This document shows, piece after piece, positions 9,401 to 17,322 of a stretch of 64,000 nucleotides of DNA. Both the position numbers and the translations under genes were made by a program. Within the stretch, counting starts at the first letter, position 1, and every line of letters begins with the position of its first letter. The notes below the pieces were generated by a model that saw nothing but the letters and a program-made list of their open reading frames with translations, made no database searches and was not told the origin of the DNA. Source of the stretch: Kitasatospora sp. NBC_00458 (lineage in GTDB: Bacteria; Actinomycetota; Actinomycetes; Streptomycetales; Streptomycetaceae); NCBI RefSeq assembly GCF_036013975.1, contig NZ_CP107904.1:124001-188000 (forward strand), in the 5' to 3' direction.

Positions 9401-11112
9401 TCGACACGTTCGCCGGCTCGGTCGTGGACTTCCTGCGGACCTACGGGTTCGACGGTGTCGACATCGACTTCGAGTACCCCACGGTCCTGGAGGACACCGG
9501 CAATCCGACCGACTGGGCGGTGTCGAACCCGCGTCGCAAGGGCCTGCCCACGACGTACGCCGCGTTGATGAAGACGCTGCGGGACTCGCTGAACCGGGCT
9601 TCGGCCGCGGACGACACGTACTACCTGCTCACCTCGGCGTCGTCGGCCTCCGGCTACCTGGCCCGCGGGATGGCGAACCAGACCGCGCTGGACCACCAGG
9701 ACTTCACCAACCTGATGGCCTACGACTACCACGGCACCTGGAACGACGTCGTGGGTCCGAACGCGGCGCTGTTCGACGACGGCAAGGACCCGGAACTGGC
9801 CGATCAGTACGCCACTCCGGAGTACGGGGGGATCGGGTACTTCAACACCCATTGGGCGATGACGTACCTGCGCGGCGCGATGCAGGCCGGGCGCGTCAAC
9901 ATCGGTGTGCCGTACTACACGCGCGGCTGGCGGAACGTCACCGGCGGTACGAACGGCCTGTGGGGCGAGTCGCGGAAGCCTAGCGGCTGCGAGCCGGGTA
10001 CGGGCGTCACGCGGCCGTGTGGTGACGGCGCCTTCGGCATCGACAACATCTGGCACGACGAGACCGGCAACGGCAGCGAGCTCGGCTCCGGGACGAACCC
10101 GCTGTGGCACACCAAGAACCTGGAGAAGAACGTCACGCCGGTCTACGCGCGCAGTGTCGGGCTGAGGCCGGAGACCGACATCACCGACCGGCGCACGGGC
10201 CGGTACACCCGGTACTGGGACGACACCACGAAGACGTCGTGGCTGTGGAACGCCGAGAAGAAGGTGTTCCTGTCGACCGAGGACGAGCAGGGCGTCGACG
10301 CGGTCATCGATCTGGTCAGGTCGACCGGTGCGGGCGGCGTGATGATGTGGGAGCTCGGCGGCGACTACTCCTGCCCGGCGGACATCCAGCCGGACACCCC
10401 GTGCGGGATGGGGTACACGCTGACCACCCGGCTGAACGAGAGGCTGGGCGAGATCGGTGCCTACGACAGCAGTCCGCGCACCGGCAGCAGTGCCGCCGCG
10501 CCTACGGTGACCGCCGACCTGAGCGTCGAGATGGTCGACTACCCGACCGCCACGGCGAACCTGTGGCCGTTGCAGCCGACCGTCCGGATCACCAACCACA
10601 CCGGGCGCACGCTCGGCGGCGGCAAGGACACGAAGCTGTCGTTCGACATTCCGGCCTCGACGTCACCGCTGGTCAAGGACGCCGACTGGCAGACGGACGC
10701 CCAGGGCGGCCGGTGGAAGCTGGCGCCCGGCACGACGTTCCACCGGGTCAGCACGACGCTGGACTACTGCCAGATCATCCCGGCCGGGAAGTCGCTCGAC
10801 CTGCCGATCATCTACTTCCTCCCGATCACCGGTCCGGTGAACACGAGCCTGTCGATCGGCGGTACGGCGTACGCGCCGGCGACCGACAACCTCAAGGGAC
10901 TCGGTACCGCGACCCCGCCGGCCGGTGGCTGCAGTGCCGGGGACTGGGACGCGACCAAGGTCTACTCCCCGGCCGGCCAGCCGATCGAGCAGACCACGGT
11001 CAAGTACGACGGCAAGGTCTGGAAGGCCAAGTGGGAGACGAAGGGCAGTGCCCCGGGCACCGGGGCCGACGCCGACCACGAGCCCTGGAAGCTGATCGGC
11101 GACGCCGGCTGA
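6409..11112 (+). CDS. Secreted multidomain CdtB-like nuclease / SGNH-like / FG-GAP / GH18 chitinase fusion
   Basis: 1,567 residues from a TTG start with GGGAGGAAC six bases upstream, followed by a Sec signal peptide ending AAA-TDF. In order: a CdtB/DNase-I-like domain (about 35-290) with TWNMQG, LQEVG, VHGLSGGGGD, GGDFNVDP and NSDHRPV, all catalytic positions kept; an SGNH-hydrolase-like domain (about 300-500) whose motifs read GDGIT, GTAD and YPTDAGY, so the Ser, Asn and His are lost; FG-GAP/VCBS repeats (about 540-785; DLNGDGRADY, DLDGDGRDDY); a Gly/Asp-rich linker; a GH18 chitinase (about 880-1360) with intact DGVDIDFEYP at 1015-1024; a beta-rich domain; and a C-terminal CBM5/12-like chitin-binding module (about 1507-1567, WDATKVYSPAGQ, WKAKW). 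It should act outside the cell on chitin-rich targets, with a nuclease attached. It has no evident operon partner and no DasR-like site was seen upstream. Confidence 0.9.
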   Translation: MFRRLISAAVVMAGLAASLVVPAAATDFPADTTPLVTWNMQGAGNEAQDGSKWTNTVQRLALQVPILMLQEVGPHPPRNSVAQPDQTFTTVDSQGGTHQFTVLHRTWTVDSGYRSAVPTREVYFLQSADDATNPRRIGGRVNNALVLTEAPDELIVVGNPVDAGRNALGARFGDEWYFTVHGLSGGGGDSGTMLDAIDDRLETLGNQRGVTYHATIGGDFNVDPQVLADRTSFPPTMRIHGSGQATHQNGGELDYFVTTHFDHALTVTVRPEGNSDHRPVQSGLLNAAGTSPSPGASPSIDELRVMPTGDGITAGVHSTDDGGFRDYLNSILKGLTTVAVVGGTAAGLIFKRTDFVGELKNGKRGDPDHMGFDGKGIDDIKAESVPALQTLRPNLMTLVAGTADLAGGADGTATAGRMQSFLDAIHRASPTTTVLLGTLPPSTNPTYQARIDAYNSALRTMAYARIEGGARLVLVELGSVTPQDITNEVYPTDAGYRTIADAFAEGVRIAVLQRMISGRSYVWEPIGKIRDTAATGSKIGFPDLNGDGRADYAVVGTDGKVTGWRNDDPRKAAVPLGDITPADRGNNPALVYFADLDGDGRDDYIRILPSADSPTGIPAMRMSRNTGSGDEIRWDTATIVANNLTYEPELYFTDLDGDGRDDLITLDRMSFPTAWQNKGRGMPTPGGWDKVEGFATPGESRGAQVAFADITGDGRADTVRVEYTTGEVRAWRNTGAPWGVTTGWKSLGVIRADDPFQGTFGTFADLNGDGIEDFAMTRSGTTARTAGKAAAASGAGDVEGWLVPSYGDGSRSEGGAGDLGVNGGAGDPMEPHPGGDDGGPRPDASGDCRPDGLAATPGVATPYCRVYQGDGREWLGQGRGRRVVGYFNGGRTGADGTPHYLVKNVPWSKVTHLNYAFASVEGNRIQVDANATRTEWPGEVGAEMDPALPYKGHFNLLTKYKRLHPRVKTLISVGGWAGSGGFYTMTTNADGSVNQGGIDTFAGSVVDFLRTYGFDGVDIDFEYPTVLEDTGNPTDWAVSNPRRKGLPTTYAALMKTLRDSLNRASAADDTYYLLTSASSASGYLARGMANQTALDHQDFTNLMAYDYHGTWNDVVGPNAALFDDGKDPELADQYATPEYGGIGYFNTHWAMTYLRGAMQAGRVNIGVPYYTRGWRNVTGGTNGLWGESRKPSGCEPGTGVTRPCGDGAFGIDNIWHDETGNGSELGSGTNPLWHTKNLEKNVTPVYARSVGLRPETDITDRRTGRYTRYWDDTTKTSWLWNAEKKVFLSTEDEQGVDAVIDLVRSTGAGGVMMWELGGDYSCPADIQPDTPCGMGYTLTTRLNERLGEIGAYDSSPRTGSSAAAPTVTADLSVEMVDYPTATANLWPLQPTVRITNHTGRTLGGGKDTKLSFDIPASTSPLVKDADWQTDAQGGRWKLAPGTTFHRVSTTLDYCQIIPAGKSLDLPIIYFLPITGPVNTSLSIGGTAYAPATDNLKGLGTATPPAGGCSAGDWDATKVYSPAGQPIEQTTVKYDGKVWKAKWETKGSAPGTGADADHEPWKLIGDAG

Positions 11113-11190
11113 CCACCCGCGGCCGCGCCGGCCGGCCGAAGGGGGCGCCGCATCCGGGCGGGGACGGGGAGCCGGGCTCGAAGACGACCG

Positions 11191-12654
11191 TCAGCGGGCG
11201 GGCCCGGCGGCCTCACCTGTGGGAGGGGAGGCGGGAAGCCGGGTCCGGAAGGTCGTGCCCTCCGGGGAGTCCGGAACCGTGAGGCTCCCGCCGTGGATCG
11301 CGGCGATGTCGCGTGCGATGGAGAGGCCGAGGCCGGTACCGCCCTCGTCGCGGCTCCGGGCGTCATCGAGCCGGGTGAAGCGCTCGAAGATCCTCTCCCG
11401 GTCCGCGACGGCGATCGGCGGGCCGTCGTTGACGACGTCGAGGACCGCCTCACCGGTCGAGGCGTCCTGGCGCAGCCGAACCGTCACCTTGTGCCGGGCG
11501 TGCCGTTGGGCGTTGTCGAGGAGGTTGGTCAGGAGCCGGCCGAGCCACCGGGGATCGCCGTCGACGCTGATCCGCGAGGCGATGTCGAGCTCGACGGGGT
11601 GGACACGGGAGCTCCGCGCCTCAGCCGTCATGACGATCTCGGCGAGGTCCACCGGCTGGTTCGGCCGGTCGGTCCCCGCGTCGAGGCGGGCGAGCAGAAG
11701 GAGGTCGGCGGCGATGTCCTGCAGTCGCCCGGTGTCCTGGAGGGCTCCGGAGACGAGCTCGTGGCGGACCTCGACATCCGGGTGGGTGAGTGCGACCTCC
11801 AGCTGGGTCCGCAGTACGGCGAGGGGGCTGCGCAGCTCGTGGGAGGCGTCCGCGATGAAGCGGCGCTGGCGTGCTCCGGACGCCTCCAGCCGTTCGAGCA
11901 TGGCGTTCATCGTGCGGGCCAGTTGCGCGATCTCGTCGTCGCTCCGGGGCACGGGGACACGGCGGGCGAGGTCACGGTCGCTGATCTCGGCGACCTCGGT
12001 GCGGATGGCTTCGACCGGTCGCAGGGCCCGTCCGGTGGCGCGCCAGGTGAGGACGCCGACGGTGAGCAGCAGGATTCCGCTCATGGCCGCGAGGGCGGCG
12101 GCGGTGAGGTCCTCGGCGGTGTCGGCGGTCCGGAGCGAGGCTCCGACACGGATGGTCGCAGGGCCGGTGGGTGTCGGGGCGGTGAGGGTGGCGACGCGCT
12201 GATGGTGTTCGTCACCGAGTGCGAGGACGTCGTAGGAGTCGTGCCCGTCCTCGGTGTCGGTAGGTGTGAGGGCGGGGCGTCCGGCGAGGTTCTGGCTGGA
12301 GGCCAGCACGATTCCGGAGGCGTCGGTCACCTGGATGAAGTCCGTGCCGTGGTCGAGCGGCAGGAGCGGGGGGAGGTGGCCCTCGCCGGCGAGGCGTGCG
12401 ACGGCCTGGGCCTGCTCGCGTGCGCCGGTCTCCACGGTGCGCTCCAGGTTGACCCGCAGCAGGAGGAGCACGGTGGCCGAGGCGGCCAGCAGGACGAGTG
12501 TCACGCCGACGCACGCGGCGATCGTCGTGCGGGTGCGGACCGAATGCAGTGCGAGCCGCTCGCCCAGCGCTGCGACGCGGGGGTCGCGGGCGAGTCGACG
12601 CAGTACGGCTCCGGCACGGCGACGCACGGGGCCCGTCAGGTCCTCGTCAGCCAC
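11191..12654 (-). CDS. Two-component sensor histidine kinase (OmpR-partner type)
   Basis: About 487 residues from GTG at 12654, overlapping the regulator stop by 8 bp. Two membrane spans (near residues 40-60 and 165-190) flank an extracytoplasmic sensor of about 100 residues; then a HAMP linker (RPVEAIRTEVAEISDRDLARRVP), HisKA (FIADASHELRSPLAVLRTQ with the phospho-His) and HATPase boxes (NLLDNAQRHA, DGPPI, GTGLGLSIARDIAAIHGG). It phosphorylates the response regulator encoded just upstream. The sensed signal is unknown; cell-envelope stress is plausible from the divergent DedA/PAP2 operon. Confidence 0.92.
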   Translation of the reverse strand: MADEDLTGPVRRRAGAVLRRLARDPRVAALGERLALHSVRTRTTIAACVGVTLVLLAASATVLLLLRVNLERTVETGAREQAQAVARLAGEGHLPPLLPLDHGTDFIQVTDASGIVLASSQNLAGRPALTPTDTEDGHDSYDVLALGDEHHQRVATLTAPTPTGPATIRVGASLRTADTAEDLTAAALAAMSGILLLTVGVLTWRATGRALRPVEAIRTEVAEISDRDLARRVPVPRSDDEIAQLARTMNAMLERLEASGARQRRFIADASHELRSPLAVLRTQLEVALTHPDVEVRHELVSGALQDTGRLQDIAADLLLLARLDAGTDRPNQPVDLAEIVMTAEARSSRVHPVELDIASRISVDGDPRWLGRLLTNLLDNAQRHARHKVTVRLRQDASTGEAVLDVVNDGPPIAVADRERIFERFTRLDDARSRDEGGTGLGLSIARDIAAIHGGSLTVPDSPEGTTFRTRLPASPPTGEAAGPAR

Positions 12655-13324
12655 CGTCGGCCGCCAGTCGGTAGCCGGCCCCGCGGACGGTCTGAACGGC
12701 GGCACGTCCGAAGGGGGCGTCGATCTTCCGCCGTAGGGCGCTGATGTGGACTTCGACGGTGTTGGGATCGCCGTCGGGTCCGCAGTCCCAGACCTGGTCG
12801 AGGATCTCCCGCTTGGACACGGCTTCGCCGGCATGCCGGGCGAGGTGGTCCAGGACCGCGAATTCCCGGGGCGTGAGCGGGATCGCCGAACCGGCGCGGG
12901 TGCAGGTACGGGCGGCCGAGTCGACGACGAGGTCACCGAGCACGGTGCGGCGGGGAGCCCGGCTGCCGATCCGCCGGGCGAGGGCCTTGAGCCGGGCGAC
13001 GAGGACGACGAACGAGAACGGCTTGGACAGGTAGTCGTCGGCGCCGGTGTCGAGCGCCTCCGCCTCGTCCCATTCGCCGTCCTTGGCGGTGAGCATGAGG
13101 ATGCCGACGTCGCTGCCGCCGGCCCGCAGCCGTGAGCACACCCGGTAGCCGTTGAGTCCGGGCAGCATGATGTCCAGGACGACCACGTCGTAGGCGTGGT
13201 CGGTGGCCTTCGCCAGGCCGGACAGCCCGTCGTGAGCGACGTCGACGGTGAAGCCCTCGGCTTCCAACCCGTGCTTCAGGGCGAGAGCCAGCCGACGTTC
13301 GTCCTCCACCACCAGTACGCGCAT
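12647..13324 (-). CDS. OmpR/PhoB-family response regulator
   Basis: 225 residues. The receiver domain has VEDERR, the phosphoacceptor in VVLDIMLPG and the KPF lysine motif; the C-terminal winged helix shows LTPREFAVLDHLARHAGEAVSKREILDQVWD and ends VRGAGYRLA. It is first gene of the regulator-kinase operon and diverges from dedA across about 125 bp. That gap contains CTTCAG direct repeats spaced 11 bp, the geometry bound by tandem winged-helix dimers, so autoregulation and control of the dedA operon are likely. Confidence 0.93.
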   Translation of the reverse strand: MRVLVVEDERRLALALKHGLEAEGFTVDVAHDGLSGLAKATDHAYDVVVLDIMLPGLNGYRVCSRLRAGGSDVGILMLTAKDGEWDEAEALDTGADDYLSKPFSFVVLVARLKALARRIGSRAPRRTVLGDLVVDSAARTCTRAGSAIPLTPREFAVLDHLARHAGEAVSKREILDQVWDCGPDGDPNTVEVHISALRRKIDAPFGRAAVQTVRGAGYRLAADGG

Positions 13325-13376
13325 GCCTCCAAGGGTGGCAGGTCCCGGCGCCGCGCAGCTGAAGGCGTCCTCAGGT

Positions 13377-13393
13377 CTTCAGCCGACCTTCAG
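13377..13393. promoter_or_regulatory. Tandem direct repeat, probable OmpR-type regulator site
   Basis: CTTCAG-N5-CTTCAG (11-bp period), with a further CCTCAG just before it. It lies between the response-regulator gene and dedA. The 11-bp period is usual for OmpR/PhoP-type dimers. Assignment to the adjacent regulator is inference. Confidence 0.55.
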
Positions 13394-13449
13394 GTAGGTA
13401 CCGACAAGCTGGTCCCGTCATCCGGGTGCGGACGAAAGGCACAACCGTC

Positions 13450-14097
13450 ATGATCACCTCCTCCGGCCTCCTGGCGGTGAACCCGCTGGACGCGGGTTCA
13501 CTGCTGGGGGCCTTCGGCGCGCTGGGCATCGCCCTGGTGCTCTTCGCGGAGACCGGGCTGCTCGTCGGCTTCTTCCTGCCCGGGGACTCCCTGCTGTTCA
13601 CAGCCGGACTCCTGTGCACGACGGGGACCCATGCCGGCCCCCGTCTCGAACTGCTCCAGGTGCTCGCAGCGTCCGCTGCGGGTGCCCTGGCCGGGGCGCA
13701 GACCGGCTACCTGCTGGGCCGCCGGGGCGGACGGGCCCTTCTCGCCCGCTCCCGCGACAGGAGGCTCCACGAGGGGGTGCGGCGGGCGGAGGCGATCCTG
13801 CACCGGTACGGCCACGGCAAGGCGGTGGTCATGGCGCGATTCGTGCCCGTCGTCCGCACGGTCCTCAACCCGATGGCCGGTGCGCTGGGGGTCCCCGCCC
13901 GTACCTTCACCCTCTGGCAGGTCGTCGGCGGTCTCGTGTGGACGACCGGCCTGGTGCTCGCCGGCTTCGCGCTCGGCTCGTCGGTGCCGAACGTGGACCG
14001 CTACCTGCTTCCGATCGTCGCCGCCGTGGTGGCCGTCTCCCTGCTCCCCCTCGCGCTGGAGCTGGTCCGCGCACGTCGGGGGAGGGTGCAGCCGTGA
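13450..14097 (+). CDS. DedA-family membrane protein
   Basis: 215 residues with about five membrane segments. DedA marks are ETGLLVGFFLPGDSLLFTAGLL near residue 35 and MARFVPVVRTVLNPMAGALGVPARTFTLWQVVGGLVWTTGLVLAGFALG near residue 125. DedA proteins move lipids such as undecaprenyl phosphate or phosphatidylethanolamine across the membrane. It starts a three-gene operon with two PAP2 phosphatases (GTGA overlap with the next), a pairing that fits polyprenyl-phosphate recycling. The start at 13450 is chosen over 13426 because it gives the usual N-terminus. Confidence 0.9.
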   Translation: MITSSGLLAVNPLDAGSLLGAFGALGIALVLFAETGLLVGFFLPGDSLLFTAGLLCTTGTHAGPRLELLQVLAASAAGALAGAQTGYLLGRRGGRALLARSRDRRLHEGVRRAEAILHRYGHGKAVVMARFVPVVRTVLNPMAGALGVPARTFTLWQVVGGLVWTTGLVLAGFALGSSVPNVDRYLLPIVAAVVAVSLLPLALELVRARRGRVQP

Positions 14098-14711
14098 CGT
14101 CGGGTGGTGTGTTGCCGGCGTTCGACGGGCGCGGGGTGGACGGAGGCCTGTACCTTCGTGCGGAGCAGTGGGCGCAGCATCTGCCGACCGTCGTGCGCAG
14201 CACGGTGGCTTCGTTCTCCGCCTACGGCCTGGGGTTGCTCGCCGCCCTGATGCTGGCCGCATGGTGGCGCTCCCGGCGGGGTGAGGCGGTGATGATGGCC
14301 AGGGCGCTCGCTGCGCCGCTCTGCGTGACCTCGGCGTTCGTCGGTTCCGCGGTCCTGAAGGACGTGGTGCGCGAACCGCGCCCGTGCCAGGTCCTGCCGG
14401 TCGGTACGACGCTGGAAGCCTGCCCTGCGCCCGGTGACTGGTCGCTGCCGAGCAACCACACGGTCATCGTCTTCGCAGGCGCGGCCGTCCTGTGGCTGGT
14501 GGACCGCCGTCTCGGCGGGATCGCGGTGCTGCTGGCCGTGGCCATGGCCGTCTCACGCGTGGTGGTGGGTGTGCACTACCCGCACGACGTGACCGCGGGT
14601 GCCGTGGTCGGCGCCGCTGCCGGCTACGGGCTCGGGCTGCTCTCCGGTCGTGGCGGGGCCGTGGTCGCCCGTCATCGCCACGGGCGCCTGCAGTGGTGGT
14701 TGTCGGCGTGA
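14094..14711 (+). CDS. PAP2-family lipid phosphatase
   Basis: About 205 residues, mostly membrane segments. The three phosphatase motifs are present: KDVVREPRP (KxxxxxxRP), PSNHT (PSGH variant with Asn) and SRVVVGVHYPHDV (SRxxxxxHxxxD). Such enzymes dephosphorylate undecaprenyl pyrophosphate or phosphatidic acid at the outer membrane face. GTG at 14094 overlaps the dedA stop by four bases; the gene overlaps the next PAP2 gene the same way, so the three are translationally coupled. Confidence 0.88.
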   Translation: MTSGGVLPAFDGRGVDGGLYLRAEQWAQHLPTVVRSTVASFSAYGLGLLAALMLAAWWRSRRGEAVMMARALAAPLCVTSAFVGSAVLKDVVREPRPCQVLPVGTTLEACPAPGDWSLPSNHTVIVFAGAAVLWLVDRRLGGIAVLLAVAMAVSRVVVGVHYPHDVTAGAVVGAAAGYGLGLLSGRGGAVVARHRHGRLQWWLSA

Positions 14712-15379
14712 GCGGCCACCGTGTCGTCCGGACCGCTCTTGCCTCCGCGGCGTTCGCCCTGCTCGCAGGGCTCCTCGCGCTGCGGGGATGGGTGCCGTTC
14801 GGCTTCGAGGAGCGGGCCGTCTCGTGGGCGGCCGGGCACCGGCCTCCCGTGGCACGGGAGGCGGTGGTGGTGCTGACGTCCCTGGGGACGGGCGCCGCTC
14901 CCTACCTTCTGATGCTGGCGGCCGGCTTCGTGTGTGCGGGTGCCCTCGCCGCGCCGCGCGTGCGGTGGCGGTCCGCAGTGGTGCTTCTGGCACCTGTGCT
15001 GTGGCTGCTGGCGGGGCAGCTGGTGCGCCAGGGCCTGATGCACGGCTTCGGGCGGCCCCGCCCGCCGGTCGGCCTCCGGGCCGCCGCGGCGTCGGGGTTC
15101 GCGTTCCCGTCCGGGCACACCTTCACGTCGGCGGTCTGTGCGGGTCTGGTCACGCTGGCCGTGGCCCGGACCCGGCCGGACCTGCTCCGGCCGACGGTGA
15201 CGGTCGCGGCACTGTTCGCGCTGGCCGTCGGCGCCAGCCGCGTCTATCTGGGTGTCCACTGGCCGCTCGATGTGCTCGGCGGCTGGCTTCTGGCTGCGGC
15301 ATGGCTCGCCTTGGGCACGGTCGTCCTCGATCGGGTGGTCGGTTTCGCCTCACGAACGGCGTCCAATTCCGGGCAGTAG
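14708..15379 (+). CDS. Second PAP2-family phosphatase-like membrane protein
   Basis: About 223 residues from GTG at 14708 (VSGHRVVRT), overlapping the previous stop. Motif 2 is a canonical PSGHT and motif 3 is SRVYLGVHWPLDV. Motif 1 is atypical: the stretch before GRPRP is VRQGLMHGF, with no Lys at the expected place, so activity or specificity may differ from its neighbour. Adjacent unlike PAP2 copies in one operon suggest two different lipid phosphate substrates, or that one is a partner subunit. Confidence 0.85.
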   Translation: MSGHRVVRTALASAAFALLAGLLALRGWVPFGFEERAVSWAAGHRPPVAREAVVVLTSLGTGAAPYLLMLAAGFVCAGALAAPRVRWRSAVVLLAPVLWLLAGQLVRQGLMHGFGRPRPPVGLRAAAASGFAFPSGHTFTSAVCAGLVTLAVARTRPDLLRPTVTVAALFALAVGASRVYLGVHWPLDVLGGWLLAAAWLALGTVVLDRVVGFASRTASNSGQ

Positions 15380-15537
15380 GCTGGTGCCGCCCGGCTGCCG
15401 TCAGGGCACACGTAAAATCGAACGGGACATACCCCGCGCATACGACCGGAGCGTCCCCGGTGTCACGCCACCAGGCCAAGGGTCCGACGATCCAACGTCA
15501 CGACCGCGTGCTCATCGGTATGCCAGGACGGAGAGAA

Positions 15538-15954
15538 ATGGTGCAGGACGGTCGGGACGCCAGGCGCCCGCACGGGGAACTGGTCGCGGACGTGCTGGCG
15601 GTGCTGTGGGTGGCGGGCGAGCCGCTGACGGCCCAGCAGGTCAGGGGGGCCCTGCAGCAGAAGCTGGCCAGAACGACGGTGGCGACGACTCTGGCGCGGA
15701 TGCACGAGAACGGCACCCTGGAACGCAGCCGGCCGGGGCGCTCCTTCGCCTACGCACCCGTGGCGGACGCCGCGGGCCTCGCTGCCGGAAGAATGCGACG
15801 GGAATTGGAGAAGGGGCCGCAGCGGGACCTGGTCCTGAAGCGGTTCGTCTCCTCACTGTCCGACGATGACGAGGACGTCCTCCGCCGTCTCCTGCTCCAG
15901 GCCGACGCCGTCCCGGAGCCCGAGCGGCGGCCCGAGGGAGACGGCGGAAGGTGA
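15538..15954 (+). CDS. BlaI/MecI/CopY-family transcriptional repressor
   Basis: About 138 residues. The winged HTH reads LVADVLAVLWVAGEPLTAQQVRGAL followed by ARTTVATTLARMHENGTLERSRPGRSFAYAP, the standard BlaI/MecI pattern; the C-terminal helices dimerise. GGAGAG precedes ATG at 15538; an ATG 18 bases upstream is possible. It overlaps the next gene, a BlaR1-like M56 peptidase, by four bases. In known systems the peptidase cleaves the repressor on a signal. No obvious TACA/TGTA operator was seen upstream. The regulated gene is not in view. Confidence 0.88.
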   Translation: MVQDGRDARRPHGELVADVLAVLWVAGEPLTAQQVRGALQQKLARTTVATTLARMHENGTLERSRPGRSFAYAPVADAAGLAAGRMRRELEKGPQRDLVLKRFVSSLSDDDEDVLRRLLLQADAVPEPERRPEGDGGR

Positions 15955-16898
15955 CCCTGTTCCTGGCGGTGGTCGCCCTGGCCCTGGTCGTCCCGTGGGG
16001 CGCGGCACCGGTGGCGCGCCACCTGGCGCGCCTGCTCTCGCCGAGGGCGGCGTCGCTGGCACTGCCCTCGGCAGCGCTTCTGCTCGCGGGTGGAGTGGTG
16101 TCGGCGCTGGTCGGCCTGTTCCACGTGCCGTTCCTGGCGCACTTCGAGCAGCTTCCGCTGTCCAGCGTGCTGTCCGAGTGGCCGGCGGTGGTTCCGGTCT
16201 CCTGTGTCGCCGGGGCGATTCTGGCATCGCAGGGTGCGCGGCTGGTGCGTCGGTGGCGCGAGCACCGCTCGCTGATCGCCCGCACCTGGGAGCTCACGGG
16301 CGGCGTTCCGGCCGTCGGCGACCTGCTCGTGGTTCCGGGCGCGGAGGCGGAGGCGTTCGCGCTGCCGGGCCACCGCGGACGGGCGGGCCGCGTGGTCGTG
16401 ACCGAGGGCATGCTCCGTGCGCTGAACCCCGCCGAGCAAGGCGTGCTGCTCGCCCACGAGAGGGCCCACCTGTCCGGACGCCACCACCTGCTGTCGCTGG
16501 CCCTGGAGCTGGCCGGGGCCGTCCATCCGGCACTGCGCGGACTGCGGGACCCGTTGGACTTCCACCTGGAGCGGTGGGCGGACGAGCGTGCTGCGGCGTC
16601 CGTGGGAGACCGGAGGCTGGCGGCCTCCGCCATCGCCCGCGCGGCGCTGGCCGCAGCGGCGTCCGAGGGGGGAGGCGGCCGCCGCAAGCACCTGCTGTCG
16701 GTGAGCACCGGCCCCGTGCCCCGGCGCGTGCGGGCGCTCCTGGAACCGGGTCACGCCGGAGCACGCGGACGTGCGCCGCGGGCCGCAGCCGTCGGCCTGG
16801 GCGCCGTGGTGGCGCTGGCGGCGCTGTCGGGCCTCGCACTCGCCTACGGCCTGCACGAGTACGTGGAGTTCATGGCCGAGGGTGTCAGGGGCCGGTGA
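15951..16898 (+). CDS. M56-family membrane metallopeptidase (BlaR1-like)
   Basis: 315 residues. Four membrane spans; the zinc site is LLAHERAHLSGRHH (HExxH) near residue 165, with a later Glu in ERWADERAA as a probable third ligand. It ends soon after the last span, so it lacks the extracellular penicillin-binding sensor of true BlaR1. This short form is common in actinobacteria next to BlaI genes and its inducing signal is unknown. Starts GTG at 15951 inside the blaI-like stop. Confidence 0.88.
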   Translation: MTLFLAVVALALVVPWGAAPVARHLARLLSPRAASLALPSAALLLAGGVVSALVGLFHVPFLAHFEQLPLSSVLSEWPAVVPVSCVAGAILASQGARLVRRWREHRSLIARTWELTGGVPAVGDLLVVPGAEAEAFALPGHRGRAGRVVVTEGMLRALNPAEQGVLLAHERAHLSGRHHLLSLALELAGAVHPALRGLRDPLDFHLERWADERAAASVGDRRLAASAIARAALAAAASEGGGGRRKHLLSVSTGPVPRRVRALLEPGHAGARGRAPRAAAVGLGAVVALAALSGLALAYGLHEYVEFMAEGVRGR

Positions 16899-17322
16899 CA
16901 CCCGGTGTGACCACATCGACGTGGACCAATCATCGAGGCGCGGGCACGGTTAGCCGGGAGCACCTGTTGGCGACCTTGGCCAAGTCGCAGCGGGTCCAGC
17001 TCGACTCGCTGCTCCGAAAGGTCTGTTCAGCCGCCGTCCGGGACGCCGAGGAGAGCCCGGGTCGGCATCCGGGCAGTGTCCGGAGGCCGGCCGACGGGCC
17101 GGCCCGGGCCTGCGCAGACGGGCATGACGGGGGCGATGCGCGCGACGACCAGGGGTGATCTGCAACCGCCTCAGGTCGACCCGGCAACAGATCCCGTGCT
17201 CCCTGCCGAAGTTGGCGCCACCCGCCGGTCGATCCATCAGCCCGTACCCGCCACGGGTTCGCCGGCCGTGCGGGTGACCCGCATCGCGCCCGGAGCCGGG
17301 CCGGCCTCGGGCGGTCTCCGGT
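16899..17322. other. Intergenic region between convergent genes, no gene seen
   Basis: 424 bp between the M56 gene and the ABC ATPase stop. The only open frames are shadows. I saw no strong hairpin with a T-run, no tRNA-like fold and no repeat shared with other parts of the window. Confidence 0.5.

Noticed and set aside
6460..10599. A 1,379-codon open frame on the minus strand opposite the chitinase-nuclease gene
   Set aside because: A typical high-GC shadow: composition is Arg/Gly/Val/Asp-rich without domains, while the plus strand has a signal peptide and recognisable catalytic motifs throughout.
17100..17240. Short minus-strand frame (MDRPAGG...CCRVDLRRL) resembling actinobacterial leader peptides of the xxxHVDLxR type
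   Set aside because: It has no gene downstream on its strand, lacks the conserved His, and lies after, not before, the ABC operon.
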